Below are positions 1 to 10,969 of a stretch of 64,000 nucleotides of DNA, piece after piece. Source of the stretch: Agromyces ramosus (GTDB lineage Bacteria > Actinomycetota > Actinomycetes > Actinomycetales > Microbacteriaceae); contig NZ_SGWY01000002.1 in assembly GCF_004216665.1 (NCBI RefSeq), forward strand, positions 348,685-412,684. The letters are read 5' to 3'. Position 1 is the first letter of the stretch, and every line of letters starts with the position of its first letter. The position numbers and the translations under genes are program-made. The notes under the pieces were generated by a model. It did not search any database. It was not told where the DNA came from and saw nothing but the letters and a program-made list of their open reading frames with translations.

Positions 1-120
1 CGTGCATTCGTCGACGACGACCACCTCCCCGCCGACGACGAGCTGGCGGCGTCGCTGCACGCCGTGCTCGCCGACCTGCTCGCCCCGGCCGACCGCCGTT
101 CCACCCCCACCACCGACTGA
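1..120 (+). CDS. C-terminal end of an unidentified protein, possibly a TetR-type regulator (partial)
   Basis: Only the last 39 codons are in the window, in frame 1 and ending at TGA 118-120. The tail is acidic and alanine/leucine-rich (for example DDELAASLHAVLADLLAP), which fits a helical C-terminus. The stop lies 8 bases before the GTG of an MMPL exporter that is followed by a YhgE/Pip gene. A TetR-family repressor commonly sits in that position, but no DNA-binding domain is visible here. The regulator call therefore rests on context only. Confidence 0.35.
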   Translation, partial: RAFVDDDHLPADDELAASLHAVLADLLAPADRRSTPTTD

Positions 121-128
121 GAGACACC

Positions 129-3017
129 GTGGCCCTCTTCCTCCACCGAATCGGACGATTCGCGTTCCGACGGGCATGGCTCGTCATCGTCGCGTGGGCG
201 GTCGCCCTCGCGGCCCTCCTCGGCGCCGGCATCGGCCTCGGCGGCCAGCTCCAGGAGTCCTACGCCATCCCCGGCACCGAGTCGCAGGAGGCGATCGACA
301 AGCTCGCCGCCGTCTTCCCGCAGACCGCGGGCGCCGCGGTGAAGGCCGTCGTCGAGGCACCCGACGGGGCATCCGTCGATGACGAGCCGTACCGCACCGC
401 CATCACCGCGATGGAGGCCGACCTCGAGGGCGTCGAGGGCGTCGCGAGCGTGCTCGGCCCGTTCGACGAGTACGCCGGCAAGCAGGTGTCGGATGACGCG
501 CGCACGGCGTACATCCAGGTGCAGTTCGACAGCCCGACCACCGACGTCACGGATGCCTCCATCGAGGCCGTGACCGCCACCGGCGAGACCGGACGCGACG
601 CGGGGCTCGTGGTCGCATTCGGGGGTGAGGTCTTCCAGGACACGGACTTCGGGCTCACCATCACCGAGGTCTTCGGCGTGCTCTTCGCGGGCGTGGTGCT
701 GCTCATCACCTTCGGCTCGCTGCTCTCGGCGGGCCTGCCGCTGCTGACCGCGCTCATCGGCGTCGGCGCCGCATTCGGCGGCATCTCGATCGTCGCGGCG
801 TTCGCGCCGGTGTCGAACACCGCCCCCATGCTCGCCGTCATGATCGGCCTCGCGGTCGGCATCGACTACGCGCTCTTCATCCTCTCGCGACATCGCACGC
901 AGCTCGCGCGCGGGCAGGACCCGGAGGAGAGCGCCGCCGAGGCCGTGGCCACCGCCGGCGGTGCGGTGGTGTTCGCGGGCCTCACCGTGATCATCGCGCT
1001 GCTCGGCCTGCTCGTCGTCGGCATCCCGTTCCTCAGCGTCATGGGCGTGGCGGCCGCATTCGCCGTGTTCATCGCCGTCGTCGGCGCCGTCACCCTGCTG
1101 CCCGCGCTGCTCGGCGTGCTCGGGCGCCGGCTCACGCCCAAGGCGACGAGCCGCGCCCACCGTCGCGCCAACGCCGCCGACGACGGCGCGAAGCGCACCA
1201 TGGGTCGCCGGTGGGTCGACCTCGTGCTGAAGGCGCCGGTCGTCTTCGTCGTGCTCGTCGTGGGGCTGCTCGGCGCCGCGGCCGTGCCCGCGCTCAGCCT
1301 CGACCTGAACCTTCCGAGCGGCGGCGCCGACACCTCAGCGTCGAGTGATGCGAACGCGAACGACCTCATCGCCGACGGGTTCGGCCCCGGCTACAACGGC
1401 CCCCTCATCGTCACGGTGGACATCACGCAGACCACCGACATCTTCGACGACCTCGACGCCATCGGCGCCCGCCTCGGCGAGCTCGACGACGTCGCGTACG
1501 TCGGCCAGGGGCTGCCGAACGAGACGGTCGACACGGCGATCATCCAGGTCGTGCCCGAGAGCGCCCCCAACACCCCCGAGACGAAGGCCCTCGTCGAGGA
1601 GATCCGCGGGCTCGCGCCCGAGCTCGAGGCCGACTACGGCACCCCGATCGCGGTCACCGGGTACACGGCCGTCGCGATCGACATCTCCAACCGGCTGACC
1701 GACGCGCTCGTGCCGTTCGCACTCATCGTGGTCGGCCTGTCGATCGTGCTGCTGCTCATCGTCTTCCGCTCGGTGTTCGTGCCGATCAAGGCCGCGCTCG
1801 GCTTCCTGCTCTCCGCGTTCGGGGCGCTGGGCGTCACGGTCGCGATCTTCCAGTGGGGCTGGTTCGCCGATCTCCTGCACGTGGAACCCGGCCCGATCCT
1901 CAGCTTCCTGCCGATCCTCCTGATGGCCGTGCTGTTCGGGCTCGCGATGGACTACGAGGTCTTCCTCGTGTCTGGCATGCGCGAGGAGTTCGTGAAGACG
2001 AAGGAGCCGCGCTCGTCGATCGTGCACGGGTTCCAGCACGCCGCGCGCGTCGTCACCGCGGCGGCGCTCATCATGTTCTTCGTCTTCTTCGCCTTCGTGC
2101 CGGAAGGGTCGGGGGCCATCAAGGGCATCGCCTTCGCGCTCGCCATCGGCGTGGCCTTCGACGCGTTCCTCGTGCGCATGACCCTCGTGCCCGCCGCCAT
2201 GGCGCTGGCCGGCCGGGGTGCGTGGTGGCTGCCGAAGTGGCTCGCGAAGCGCCTGCCCGACGTCGACATCGAGGGCGAGGGGCTGCGCGCCCACCTCGCG
2301 CAGGCCGACTGGGCCGCCGCGCGCCCCGCCGCCGTCAACGCCGACGACGCGGTGTTCGGCCTGCCCGAGCGCCCCATCGGCCCGATCGCCGTCGAGGTGC
2401 CGAGCGGAGGCGTGCTCGTCGTGCGCGGCGATGCCGTCGACCGCCGCGTCGTCGCGGCCACGCTCGCTGGCCGGCTCGCGCCCGTGTCCGGTCGCCTCGC
2501 CGTGCTCGGCGTGCCGCTGCCATCTGGAGCGGGAACGGTGATGCGTTGCGTGGCGATCGCCGAGGTGGCCCCGGATGCCGCGACCGGCGCCACGGTCGGC
2601 GAGCTCGTCGCGCGCCGCGCCGACGCGACCCGCCCGTGGTACCGCCTCGCGCCGTCGAACGCGCTCGTGCGCACCTGGGTCGGACGCGCCGCCGACGCCG
2701 CCGGGCACGGCCCGGACGGACCGCGCTTCACCGACGACACCCCGCTCTCCGCGCTCGGCGTCGAGGCCCGCACCCTCGTGGCCGTCGCCGCGGCGCTCGC
2801 CGAACGGCCGAATGCCGTCGTGGTCGACCTCGACGACGACCCGGGCGCCTCGAGCGCCGAGCTCTGGCAGGCGCTCGCGCGCCTCGTGCCCGCCTCGGTG
2901 ACGCTCATCGTGGGCCTGGGCGCCTCGGCGGCCACTCCCGACGCCTCGCCCGAACTCGCCGCACGCGGCATCCGCACCCTCGAACCCGTCTCCACCAAGA
3001 AGGAGGTCGCCCGATGA
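129..3017 (+). CDS. MMPL-family exporter with C-terminal degenerate ABC-ATPase-like domain
   Basis: This is a membrane exporter of the MMPL/RND type (962 aa), expected to move lipids or hydrophobic compounds using the proton gradient. An N-terminal helix (about residues 15-38) is followed by an extracytoplasmic domain, then a block of membrane helices (about 175-340). A second copy of the same layout follows, with its helix block at about 530-700. Residues about 740-950 are extra. They align by eye with an ABC ATPase: GGVLVVRGD at the P-loop position, LSALGVEAR at the signature position and NAVVVDLDDD at the Walker B position. The P-loop lacks GxxGxGK(S/T), so ATP hydrolysis is unlikely. The start is GTG. 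The stop overlaps the next start (ATGA), so the two genes are co-translated. The substrate is unknown. Confidence 0.85.
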   Translation: MALFLHRIGRFAFRRAWLVIVAWAVALAALLGAGIGLGGQLQESYAIPGTESQEAIDKLAAVFPQTAGAAVKAVVEAPDGASVDDEPYRTAITAMEADLEGVEGVASVLGPFDEYAGKQVSDDARTAYIQVQFDSPTTDVTDASIEAVTATGETGRDAGLVVAFGGEVFQDTDFGLTITEVFGVLFAGVVLLITFGSLLSAGLPLLTALIGVGAAFGGISIVAAFAPVSNTAPMLAVMIGLAVGIDYALFILSRHRTQLARGQDPEESAAEAVATAGGAVVFAGLTVIIALLGLLVVGIPFLSVMGVAAAFAVFIAVVGAVTLLPALLGVLGRRLTPKATSRAHRRANAADDGAKRTMGRRWVDLVLKAPVVFVVLVVGLLGAAAVPALSLDLNLPSGGADTSASSDANANDLIADGFGPGYNGPLIVTVDITQTTDIFDDLDAIGARLGELDDVAYVGQGLPNETVDTAIIQVVPESAPNTPETKALVEEIRGLAPELEADYGTPIAVTGYTAVAIDISNRLTDALVPFALIVVGLSIVLLLIVFRSVFVPIKAALGFLLSAFGALGVTVAIFQWGWFADLLHVEPGPILSFLPILLMAVLFGLAMDYEVFLVSGMREEFVKTKEPRSSIVHGFQHAARVVTAAALIMFFVFFAFVPEGSGAIKGIAFALAIGVAFDAFLVRMTLVPAAMALAGRGAWWLPKWLAKRLPDVDIEGEGLRAHLAQADWAAARPAAVNADDAVFGLPERPIGPIAVEVPSGGVLVVRGDAVDRRVVAATLAGRLAPVSGRLAVLGVPLPSGAGTVMRCVAIAEVAPDAATGATVGELVARRADATRPWYRLAPSNALVRTWVGRAADAAGHGPDGPRFTDDTPLSALGVEARTLVAVAAALAERPNAVVVDLDDDPGASSAELWQALARLVPASVTLIVGLGASAATPDASPELAARGIRTLEPVSTKKEVAR

Positions 3018-4996
3018 GCACCCGACTCTCCCGGCTCTTCGGCTCAACCCCCGCCGAGCGTCGCGTGCGCTACGGCGCGCTCGTCGTGGCCGTGATCGCC
3101 GTGCCGCTCGCGGTCGCGGGCCTCGTGTCCGGCGCCTTCGCGGGTGCGACCGAGAACGTCGAGACCATCCCCGCGGTCGTCGTGAACAACGACGAGATGG
3201 TCACGATGACCCTGCCCGACGGCACCGACCAGCCCGTGCTCGCCGGACGACAGCTCGTCACCGAGCTGACCGCACCCGAGACCGCCGGCTTCTCGTGGAC
3301 GATCTCGAACGACGACGAGGCCGCGAAACTGCTCGAGTCCGGCGATGCCTACGCGGTGCTCACCATCCCGAGCGACTTCTCGGCGTCGGTCACGTCGCTC
3401 TCGGGGGAGGCTCCCACGAAGGCCAACCTCGACATCCGCACCGACGACGCGCACGGCTACCTGGCCGGCTCGGTCGCGCAGTCCGTCGGCGACGCGATGA
3501 CCACCGCGTTCGGCCGGGAGCTCACCGCGCAGTACCTCGAGGGGTTCTACTCGAACCTCGCCGCGGTCGGCGGCTCCCTCGGCGACGCGGCCGACGGGGC
3601 CACGCAGGTCTCGTCGGGCGTCGACTCGCTCGCCGGCGGGCTCGGCCAGCTCTCGAGCGGCGTCGCGTCGGCGGCCTCCGGGGCGACGGATGCCGCGAGC
3701 GGCGCCTCCGCCTATGCCGACGGCGTCGCGCAGTACGCCGACGGCGTCGATGCCCTCGCGGGCGGCCTCGGCCAGTTGAGTGACGGAGCGGGAGGACTCA
3801 CCGCCCTGTCGGACGGCGTCGCCGGCTACACCGGCGGCGTCTCGCAGCTCGGCACCAGCTACAGCGCCCTCCAGCCGGGCCTCGTGGGACTGATCGACCA
3901 GACCGTCTCGACGGCGACCGGCGGCATGGCCACGTGCGCCACCACCCCGCTGCCGCCCCAGCTGACCGACCTCTGCCAGCTGCGGGCCGGCGTCGAGGGC
4001 ATCGGCGGCGGACTCTCGACGCTCTCCGCCCAGGGGCAGGAGCTCGCCGGCTCGACCTCGACCGCGATCGGCGGACTGCGATCCGGCATCGCCCAGTCGG
4101 CCGCGGGTGCAGCCCAGCTCTCCGGCGGCTCGGCAGCGATCCGCGATGGCGGGTACGGGCTCGCCTCCGGGATCGACGAGCTCGCGGCCGGCCTCGGCGC
4201 GCTGTCGACGGGCGCGGCGGACGCCGCGAGCGGCGCGACGCAGCTCGCGGGCGGTGCCGGCGAGCTCGCCGCGGGCCTCACCACCGGTGCCGAGCAGGCG
4301 AAGGCGCTCACCGACATCGATGCGTCCGGCACGGCCGACGTCGTGTCGGAGCCCGTCACGTCGACGACCGCGCGGAACAACGAGATCGGGTCGATCGGCG
4401 AGGTCATCGGCATGCTGTTCGTGCCCATCGGGCTCTGGCTCGGCGCGATGGCGGTGTTCCTCGTGTTCCGGCCGTTCACCCGCGAAGCGCTGCGCAGCAC
4501 CGCGTCGACGGGCGGCCTCGTCACCCGGGCCCTCGCGCGCACCGGCCTCCTCGCGCTCGCGCAGGCCGTGACCGTGGTGCTGCTCCTGCACGGCGCGCTC
4601 GGCGTCGCGTGGAGCGTGCTGCCCCAGACGCTCGCGTTCGCGGCGCTCCTCGCCCTCGCATTCACGGCGGTCCACGCGTTCCTCACGGTGGCGCTCGGCC
4701 GCGCCGGGATGCTCGTGTCGCTCGTGCTCGTGGCGCTGCAGCTCGCGGCATCCGGCGGGCTCTACCCCGTCGAGGTGCTCAGCGGGCCGTTCCAGGCGAT
4801 CAGCCCGTTCCTGCCGCTCACCTGGGCGGTGCAGGGCATGCAGCTCATCGTGGCGGGGGCGTCCGGGGGAGCGGTGGCGGCGGCGGCCGGAGTGGTCGCA
4901 CTGTTCGGACTCGGCGGCGTCATCGGCACGCTGCTCGTCGTGGCGCGACGGCGGGGCATCCGCTCGATCGGGTTCGCGGCGGCGGCCCTCGGCTGA
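3014..4996 (+). CDS. YhgE/Pip domain membrane protein (ABC-2-like)
   Basis: The product is a 660 aa membrane protein of the YhgE/Pip family, related to ABC-2 permeases. One N-terminal helix (about 21-43) is followed by a large extracytoplasmic region. That region is built from Gly/Ala/Ser-rich near-heptad repeats such as LAGGLGQLSSGV, which are typical of YhgE and predicted to form long coiled rods. Five or six membrane helices lie in the last 230 residues. The start ATG overlaps the upstream MMPL stop by 4 bases. With the degenerate ATPase-like tail on the MMPL protein next door, the two products may form one export complex; this is an inference. A hairpin follows the stop. Confidence 0.85.
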   Translation: MSTRLSRLFGSTPAERRVRYGALVVAVIAVPLAVAGLVSGAFAGATENVETIPAVVVNNDEMVTMTLPDGTDQPVLAGRQLVTELTAPETAGFSWTISNDDEAAKLLESGDAYAVLTIPSDFSASVTSLSGEAPTKANLDIRTDDAHGYLAGSVAQSVGDAMTTAFGRELTAQYLEGFYSNLAAVGGSLGDAADGATQVSSGVDSLAGGLGQLSSGVASAASGATDAASGASAYADGVAQYADGVDALAGGLGQLSDGAGGLTALSDGVAGYTGGVSQLGTSYSALQPGLVGLIDQTVSTATGGMATCATTPLPPQLTDLCQLRAGVEGIGGGLSTLSAQGQELAGSTSTAIGGLRSGIAQSAAGAAQLSGGSAAIRDGGYGLASGIDELAAGLGALSTGAADAASGATQLAGGAGELAAGLTTGAEQAKALTDIDASGTADVVSEPVTSTTARNNEIGSIGEVIGMLFVPIGLWLGAMAVFLVFRPFTREALRSTASTGGLVTRALARTGLLALAQAVTVVLLLHGALGVAWSVLPQTLAFAALLALAFTAVHAFLTVALGRAGMLVSLVLVALQLAASGGLYPVEVLSGPFQAISPFLPLTWAVQGMQLIVAGASGGAVAAAAGVVALFGLGGVIGTLLVVARRRGIRSIGFAAAALG

Positions 4997-5009
4997 GCCG
5001 ATCGGGGTC

Positions 5010-5031
5010 GCCCGGCGTTCAGGCGCCGGGC
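5010..5031 (+). terminator. Hairpin after the YhgE gene
   Basis: GCCCGGCG (5010-5017) and CGCCGGGC (5024-5031) form a perfect 8-bp stem with a 6-base loop, 13 bases after the YhgE stop. There is no T-run, which is usual for terminator-like hairpins in GC-rich actinobacteria. Confidence 0.5.
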
Positions 5032-5132
5032 GGCTCGTCGGGAGCCCAGCCCGGGCCAGACGGCGTCGGCGGTGCCGATCGGGATGCCGCGCGCAGTCCA
5101 GCCGTGGGGCCGACGGCCGGCAGGTGGACTGT

Positions 5133-5138
5133 TAGCCT
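5133..5138 (+). promoter_or_regulatory. Probable -10 box for otsAB
   Basis: TAGCCT matches TANNNT and lies 32 bases before the otsAB start. A GGGAGGGA ribosome-binding site (about 5152-5159) stands between. No convincing -35 box is seen. Confidence 0.45.
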
Positions 5139-5170
5139 GAGCGGAGCGCGAGGGAGGGACATCCGACACC

Positions 5171-7417
5171 ATGCAGGCCCCTGGATCGGAACGCGACGAA
5201 CTCTACGTCGACCACGTGTACGACATGATCGTCGTCTCGAACCGGCTCCCGGTCGACTACCAGGAGGGTCCGGGCGGGGAGACGCACTGGAAGAGCTCGC
5301 CCGGCGGACTGGTCACGGCGCTCGAACCCGTCATGCGAGCCGCCGACGGCGCCTGGATCGGCTGGACCGGCGTCGCCGACCGCGACTTCGACCCGTTCGA
5401 GCACGACGGCATCTCCATCATCCCCGTGCCCCTCTCGGCCGACGAGCTCGAGGAGTACTACGAGGGGTTCTCGAACGACACGCTCTGGCCGCTCTACCAC
5501 GACGTGATCGCACCGCCGTCGTTCCACCGCGAGTGGTGGGAGGCGTACGTGCGCGTCAACCGCCGGTTCGCCGAGGCGGCCGCGCGCGCGGCATCCGACG
5601 GCGCCGTCGTCTGGGTGCAGGACTACCAGCTGCAGCTGGTGCCGCGGATGCTGCGCGAGACCCGCCCCGACCTCGTGATCGGGTTCTTCAACCACATCCC
5701 CTTCCCCGCCTACGGCATCTACTCGCAGCTGCCGTGGCGTCGCCAGGTCGTCGACGGACTCCTCGGCGCCGACGTGATCGGCTTCCAGCGGGCAGCGGAT
5801 GCCGGCAACTTCTCGCGTGCGGTGCGCCGCCTGTTCGGCTACAAGACGCACGGCACCATCATCGACACGCCCGCAGGCAACGGCGAGACGCGGCGGGTCG
5901 TGGCCCGCCACTTCCCGATCTCGATCGATGCGGCCGGATTCGAGGCCATCGCCCGCCGGCCCGACGTCCAGGCCCGCGCCCGCGAGATCCGCGAGAGCCT
6001 CGGCAACCCCGAGACGATCATGCTCGGCGTCGACCGCCTCGACTACACGAAGGGCATCCGCCACCGCCTGAAGGCGTTCAACGAGCTCCTCCGCGACGGG
6101 CGCCTCAAGGTCGAGGACGTCACCCTCGTGCAGGTCGCGAGCCCGTCCCGCGAGCGCGTCGAGACCTACCGGCAGCTGCGCGACGAGATCGAGCTCGCCG
6201 TGGGCCGGCTGAACGGCGACTTCTCCACGCTCGGGCACCAGGCCGTGGCGTACCTGCACCACGGGTACCCGCGCGAGGAGATGGTGGCCCTCTACCTGGC
6301 CGCCGACGTGATGCTCGTGACGGCGCTCCGCGACGGCATGAACCTGGTCGCCAAGGAGTACGTGGCGTGCCGGTTCGACGCCGACGGCGTGCTGCTGCTC
6401 AGCGAGTTCACCGGGGCGTCCGACGAGTTGCGGCAGGCCGTGCTCGTGAACCCGCACGACATCGAGGGGCTGAAGGACGCGATCGTCGAGTCGGTCCAGA
6501 TGCCGAAGCGGGAGCGCTCGCGGCGCATGCGCGCCCTGCGCCGGCGCGTGCGCGAGAACGACGTGGCCAAGTGGTCGGCGACGTTCCTCGAGACGCTCAC
6601 GGGCGCCGGGATCATCGCACCCGGCGTCTCCGACCCGCTGCAGGCGGCCATCTCGACCCTGGCGAGCACCGAGCGCCTGCTCGTCGCACTCGACTTCGAC
6701 GGCACGCTCGCCCCGCTCGTCGACCGGCCGGAGGATGCCCGCGCCACCGATCGCTCGCGCGCCGCGATCGAGCGCCTCGCGGTCGCCGACGACACCCGCG
6801 TGGCGATCGTCTCGGGTCGCGCGCTCGCGAGCCTCGACGAGGTCGCGAGCCCTCCCGACGGCACCCTGCTGAGCGGATCGCACGGCGTCGAGCTCCAGCT
6901 CGACCCGGCCGGCGTCACGATCGACCTGCGCGACTCGGAGATGGCCAAGCTCGAGCGGCTCTCGTCCATCGTGGAGGAGGTCGCGGCCGGTGCCGACGGC
7001 GCGTGGATCGAGCGCAAGCCCGCGGGCCTCGCCCTCCACACGCGCCGGCTGAGCACGACCGCCGGCACGGCGCTGCAGCACTCGGCCCGCGACAAGGTCG
7101 AGGCCGAGCTCCTCGGCATCACGGTGCGCACGGGCAAGGCGGTGCTCGAGTTCGCCGTGCGCTCGAGCGACAAGGGGGAGTCGCTCGCCCGCCTGCGCCA
7201 GCACGTGGGGGCGACGGCCACGATCTACATCGGCGACGACGTGACCGACGAGGACGCGTTCGCCGCCCTCGACGACGACGACGTGGGCGTGAAGGTCGGC
7301 CAGGGCAAGTCGATCGCGACGTACCGCGTGCGCAGCCCGGAAGACGTCGCCGAGCTGCTCGAGCGCCTGGCCGATGCGCGTGACGCGGCGCGCGAGGGCG
7401 CTTCTCCCTGGACATAG
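5171..7417 (+). CDS. otsAB: Bifunctional trehalose-6-phosphate synthase / trehalose-6-phosphate phosphatase
   Basis: This fused enzyme (748 aa) makes trehalose from a sugar nucleotide and glucose-6-phosphate in the cytosol. Residues about 18-490 are a GT20 synthase. Visible motifs are [37 protein letters not shown] and [15 protein letters not shown]. Residues about 505-735 are a HAD-type phosphatase with the nucleophile motif [10 protein letters not shown] and a late [12 protein letters not shown] that supplies the Mg-binding acids. The first ATG (5171) has a ribosome-binding site upstream. An internal ATG at 5225 (MIVVSNRLP) would also give a complete synthase. Fusion of the two activities is known in actinobacteria, where trehalose serves as an osmoprotectant. 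Confidence 0.95.
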   Translation: MQAPGSERDELYVDHVYDMIVVSNRLPVDYQEGPGGETHWKSSPGGLVTALEPVMRAADGAWIGWTGVADRDFDPFEHDGISIIPVPLSADELEEYYEGFSNDTLWPLYHDVIAPPSFHREWWEAYVRVNRRFAEAAARAASDGAVVWVQDYQLQLVPRMLRETRPDLVIGFFNHIPFPAYGIYSQLPWRRQVVDGLLGADVIGFQRAADAGNFSRAVRRLFGYKTHGTIIDTPAGNGETRRVVARHFPISIDAAGFEAIARRPDVQARAREIRESLGNPETIMLGVDRLDYTKGIRHRLKAFNELLRDGRLKVEDVTLVQVASPSRERVETYRQLRDEIELAVGRLNGDFSTLGHQAVAYLHHGYPREEMVALYLAADVMLVTALRDGMNLVAKEYVACRFDADGVLLLSEFTGASDELRQAVLVNPHDIEGLKDAIVESVQMPKRERSRRMRALRRRVRENDVAKWSATFLETLTGAGIIAPGVSDPLQAAISTLASTERLLVALDFDGTLAPLVDRPEDARATDRSRAAIERLAVADDTRVAIVSGRALASLDEVASPPDGTLLSGSHGVELQLDPAGVTIDLRDSEMAKLERLSSIVEEVAAGADGAWIERKPAGLALHTRRLSTTAGTALQHSARDKVEAELLGITVRTGKAVLEFAVRSSDKGESLARLRQHVGATATIYIGDDVTDEDAFAALDDDDVGVKVGQGKSIATYRVRSPEDVAELLERLADARDAAREGASPWT

Positions 7418-7420
7418 ACT
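7415..7420 (+). promoter_or_regulatory. -10 box for a leaderless ilvD transcript
   Basis: TAGACT ends 7 bases before the ilvD ATG at 7428, and it overlaps the last codons of otsAB. There is no ribosome-binding site in front of ilvD, so transcription probably starts at or next to the A of the start codon. Confidence 0.6.
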
Positions 7421-7427
7421 CGACTGC

Positions 7428-9122
7428 ATGTCGGAGTTCGATCCCAAACCGCGCAGTCGCACCGTCACCGACGGCATCGAGGCCATGACGAGCCGCGGGA
7501 TGCTCCGCGCCGTCGGCATGGGCGATGCGGACTGGGACAAGCCGCAGATCGGCATCGCGAGCTCGTGGAACGAGATCACCCCGTGCAACCTCTCGCTCGC
7601 CCGCCTCGCGCAGGCCGCGAAGGAGGGCGTGCACGGCGGGGGCGGATACCCGCTGCAGTTCGGCACCGTGTCCGTCTCCGACGGCATCTCGATGGGCCAC
7701 GAGGGCATGCACTTCTCGCTCGTCTCGCGCGAGGTCATCGCCGACTCGGTCGAGGTCGTCATGCAGGCCGAGCGGCTCGACGGCTCGGTCCTGCTCGCCG
7801 GCTGCGACAAGTCGATCCCCGGCATGCTCATGGCGGCCGCGCGGCTCGACCTCGCCTCGGTCTTCCTCTACGCGGGCTCGATCGCGCCCGGCTGGGTGCG
7901 CCTGTCCGACGGCACCGAGAAGGACATCACGATCATCGACTCGTTCGAGGCGGTCGGCGCGGTGCGCGCCGGCACGATGAGCGAGGCCGACGCGAAGCGC
8001 ATCGAGTGCGCGTTCGCCCCGGGCGAGGGTGCCTGCGGCGGCATGTACACCGCCAACACCATGGCATCGGTCGCGGAGGCACTCGGGCTCTCGCTGCCGG
8101 GGTCGGCGTCGCCGGCATCCGCCGACCGTCGTCGCGACTACTACGCGCACCGCTCGGGCGAGGCCGTCGTCAACCTGCTGAAGCACGGCATCACCGCTCG
8201 CCGGATCCTCACCAAGGAGGCGTTCGAGAACGCCATCGCGGTGGGCATGGCCCTCGGCGGCTCCACGAACATCGTGCTGCACCTGCTCGCGATCGCCCGC
8301 GAGGCCGACGTCGAGCTCACCCTCGACGACTTCAACCGCATCGGCTCGAAGGTGCCCCACATCGGCGACCTGAAGCCGTTCGGCAAGTACGTGATGAACG
8401 ACGTCGACCGCCGCGGCGGACTGCCGGTGCTCATGAAGGCGCTGCTCGACGCGGGCCTGATGCACGGCGACGCGCTCACCGTCACCGGAAAGACGCTCGC
8501 CGAGAACCTCGCCGAGATGGACATCGCGCCGCTCGATGGCGAGGTGCTGCGCACCCTCGACAACCCGATCCACGAGACCGGCGGGCTCACCATCCTGCAC
8601 GGCTCGCTCGCACCCGAGGGCGCGGTCGTCAAGACCGCCGGCTTCGACGCGGCGACGTTCGAGGGCCCCGCGCGGGTCTTCGAGCGCGAGCGCGCGGCGA
8701 TGGACGCGCTCACGGCCGGCGAGATCAAGCACGGCGACGTCGTCGTCATCCGCTACGAGGGGCCGAAGGGCGGGCCCGGCATGCGCGAGATGCTGGCCAT
8801 CACCGCGGCCATCAAGGGCGCGGGGCTCGGAAAAGATGTACTACTCTTGACGGACGGTCGATTCTCCGGCGGCACAACCGGCCTGTGCATCGGCCATCTG
8901 GCACCCGAAGCGGTGGACGCAGGTCCTATCGCCTTCGTGCGCGATGGTGATCTGATACGGGTCGATATCGCAGCTCGTTCCATCGACCTACTGGTCGACG
9001 ATGCCGAGCTGGCTGCCCGCCGCGACGGCTGGGCTCCGCTTCCCCCGCGCTATACCCGTGGCGTCCTCGCGAAGTACTCCAAGCTCGTGCGTTCCGCCGC
9101 AGAAGGCGCCACCACGGGCTGA
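7428..9122 (+). CDS. ilvD: Dihydroxy-acid dehydratase
   Basis: This enzyme (564 aa) dehydrates 2,3-dihydroxy-3-methyl acids to the keto-acid precursors of valine, leucine and isoleucine. It is an IlvD/Edd-family iron-sulphur enzyme. The cluster-binding cysteines are seen in PCNLSL (near residue 55), AGCDKSIPG (near 126) and [12 protein letters not shown] (near 200). The family motif [14 protein letters not shown] lies near residue 480. The length is normal. I chose ATG 7428 because the -10 box TAGACT stands 7 bases before it and the protein begins with the usual IlvD N-terminus. It heads the ilvD-ilvB-ilvN-ilvC set; ilvB follows 42 bases downstream. Confidence 0.95.
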   Translation: MSEFDPKPRSRTVTDGIEAMTSRGMLRAVGMGDADWDKPQIGIASSWNEITPCNLSLARLAQAAKEGVHGGGGYPLQFGTVSVSDGISMGHEGMHFSLVSREVIADSVEVVMQAERLDGSVLLAGCDKSIPGMLMAAARLDLASVFLYAGSIAPGWVRLSDGTEKDITIIDSFEAVGAVRAGTMSEADAKRIECAFAPGEGACGGMYTANTMASVAEALGLSLPGSASPASADRRRDYYAHRSGEAVVNLLKHGITARRILTKEAFENAIAVGMALGGSTNIVLHLLAIAREADVELTLDDFNRIGSKVPHIGDLKPFGKYVMNDVDRRGGLPVLMKALLDAGLMHGDALTVTGKTLAENLAEMDIAPLDGEVLRTLDNPIHETGGLTILHGSLAPEGAVVKTAGFDAATFEGPARVFERERAAMDALTAGEIKHGDVVVIRYEGPKGGPGMREMLAITAAIKGAGLGKDVLLLTDGRFSGGTTGLCIGHLAPEAVDAGPIAFVRDGDLIRVDIAARSIDLLVDDAELAARRDGWAPLPPRYTRGVLAKYSKLVRSAAEGATTG

Positions 9123-9164
9123 GTGCTGCGCTCCCGCACACCGTCCACCAAGAACAGGAATCGA

Positions 9165-10967
9165 ATGACCACGGAAGCAACACCCGTGCCTTCGCCCGCC
9201 CCCGTGCCGCCCGGCGCGCCCGTGGAGATGACGGGTGCCGAGGCGGTCGTGCGCTCGCTCGAGATGCTCGGCATCACCGACGTCTTCGGGCTGCCCGGCG
9301 GCGCGATCCTCCCCGTCTACGACCCGCTGCTCGACAGCCGCAAGCTCCGCCACATCCTCGTGCGCCACGAGCAGGGCGCCGGCCACGCGGCCGAGGGCTA
9401 CGCGTCATCGAGCGGCAAGCTCGGCGTCGCGATCGCGACGTCCGGCCCCGGTGCCACCAACCTCGTCACGGCGATCGCCGACGCGCACATGGACTCGGTG
9501 CCGATCCTCGCGATCACCGGCCAGGTGTTCTCGAACCTGATGGGCACGGATGCCTTCCAGGAGGCCGACATCGTCGGCATCACGATGCCCATCACGAAGC
9601 ACTCCTTCCTCGTGAAGCGCCCGGAGGACATCCCCGGCACGATCGCCGCGGCGTACCACATCGCCACCACCGGACGCCCCGGCCCCGTGCTCGTCGACAT
9701 CACGAAGGACGCGCAGCAGGCGAAGTTCATGTTCCGCTGGCCGCCGAAGGTCGACCTGCCCGGGTACCGCCCGATCACGAAGGCCCACGGCAAGCAGGTC
9801 GCCGCGGCGGCGCAGATGCTCGCCGAGGCGAAGCGCCCGGTGCTCTACGTGGGCGGCGGGATCATCCGCTCGCGCGCGTCGGAGGAGCTCGTCGAGCTCG
9901 CCGAGGCGACGAACGCGCCCGTCGTCACCACGCTGATGGCGCGCGGCGCGTTCCCCGACTCCCACCAGCAGCACCTCGGCATGCCCGGCATGCACGGCAC
10001 GGTTCCCGCCGTGATCGCGCTGCAGGAGGCCGACCTGCTCGTCGCCCTCGGAGCGCGCTTCGACGACCGGGTCACCGGCAAGTCGGCGCTCTTCGCGCCC
10101 AACGCGAAGGTCGTGCACGTCGACATCGACCCCGCCGAGATCTCGAAGATCCGCACGGCCGACGTGCCGATCGTGGGCGACCTGAAGGACGTGCTGGTCG
10201 ACCTGCTGGCCGGGTACCGCGAGGCGATCACCACGACGACGCCCGACCTCGAGGAGTGGTGGGCGACGCTCGACGGGCTCCGCTCGGAGTTCCCGCTCGG
10301 GTTCACGCGTCCCTCCGACGGCCTGCTCGCGCCGCAGCACGTGATCCAGCGCATCGGCGAGCTCACCGGCCCCGAGGGCGTCTACGCCGCCGGCGTCGGC
10401 CAGCACCAGATGTGGGCGGCGCAGTTCATCAAGTACGAGCGTCCCAACTCCTGGCTGAACTCGGGCGGCGCCGGCACCATGGGCTACGCGGTGCCCGCGG
10501 CCATGGGCGCCAAGGTCGCCGAGCCCGACCGGGTCGTGTGGGCGATCGACGGCGACGGATGCTTCCAGATGACCAACCAGGAGCTCGCCACCTGCACCCT
10601 GAACGACATCCCGATCAAGGTCGCGGTCATCAACAACTCGTCGCTCGGCATGGTGCGGCAATGGCAGACGCTGTTCTACGACGGCCGCTACTCGAACACC
10701 GACCTCAACACCGGGCACGACACGGTGCGCATCCCCGACTTCGTCGCACTCGCCGAGGCCTACGGGGCACTCGGCATCCGCGTGACGAAGGAGGAGGAGG
10801 TCGACGCCGCGATCAAGCTCGCCCTCGAGACGAACGACCGCCCCGTCGTCATCGACTTCGTCGTCTCGGCGGACGCGATGGTGTGGCCGATGGTGCCGCA
10901 GGGCGTGTCGAACAGCTACATCCAGTACGCCCGCGATCACTCGCCGGCCTTCAGCGAGGAGGACTGA
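9165..10967 (+). CDS. ilvB: Acetolactate synthase large (catalytic) subunit
   Basis: This 600 aa ThDP-dependent enzyme condenses pyruvate with pyruvate or 2-oxobutyrate, the first common step of valine, leucine and isoleucine synthesis. Visible features are the N-terminal ThDP-binding domain with the catalytic Glu ([14 protein letters not shown]), a central domain (about 220-350), and the C-terminal ThDP motif DGDGCFQM followed by [15 protein letters not shown] 9165 is preceded by ACAGGA at a spacing of 5-6. The upstream in-frame GTG at 9123 would add 14 unconserved residues and was not used. The regulatory subunit gene ilvN starts 2 bases after the stop. Confidence 0.96.
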   Translation: MTTEATPVPSPAPVPPGAPVEMTGAEAVVRSLEMLGITDVFGLPGGAILPVYDPLLDSRKLRHILVRHEQGAGHAAEGYASSSGKLGVAIATSGPGATNLVTAIADAHMDSVPILAITGQVFSNLMGTDAFQEADIVGITMPITKHSFLVKRPEDIPGTIAAAYHIATTGRPGPVLVDITKDAQQAKFMFRWPPKVDLPGYRPITKAHGKQVAAAAQMLAEAKRPVLYVGGGIIRSRASEELVELAEATNAPVVTTLMARGAFPDSHQQHLGMPGMHGTVPAVIALQEADLLVALGARFDDRVTGKSALFAPNAKVVHVDIDPAEISKIRTADVPIVGDLKDVLVDLLAGYREAITTTTPDLEEWWATLDGLRSEFPLGFTRPSDGLLAPQHVIQRIGELTGPEGVYAAGVGQHQMWAAQFIKYERPNSWLNSGGAGTMGYAVPAAMGAKVAEPDRVVWAIDGDGCFQMTNQELATCTLNDIPIKVAVINNSSLGMVRQWQTLFYDGRYSNTDLNTGHDTVRIPDFVALAEAYGALGIRVTKEEEVDAAIKLALETNDRPVVIDFVVSADAMVWPMVPQGVSNSYIQYARDHSPAFSEED

Positions 10968-10969
10968 CC

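Noticed and set aside
9123..9164. Attenuator leader or in-frame upstream start for ilvB
   Set aside because: The frame from GTG 9123 is open into ilvB and has no run of branched-chain codons. ATG 9165 has a proper ribosome-binding site and the conserved N-terminus.
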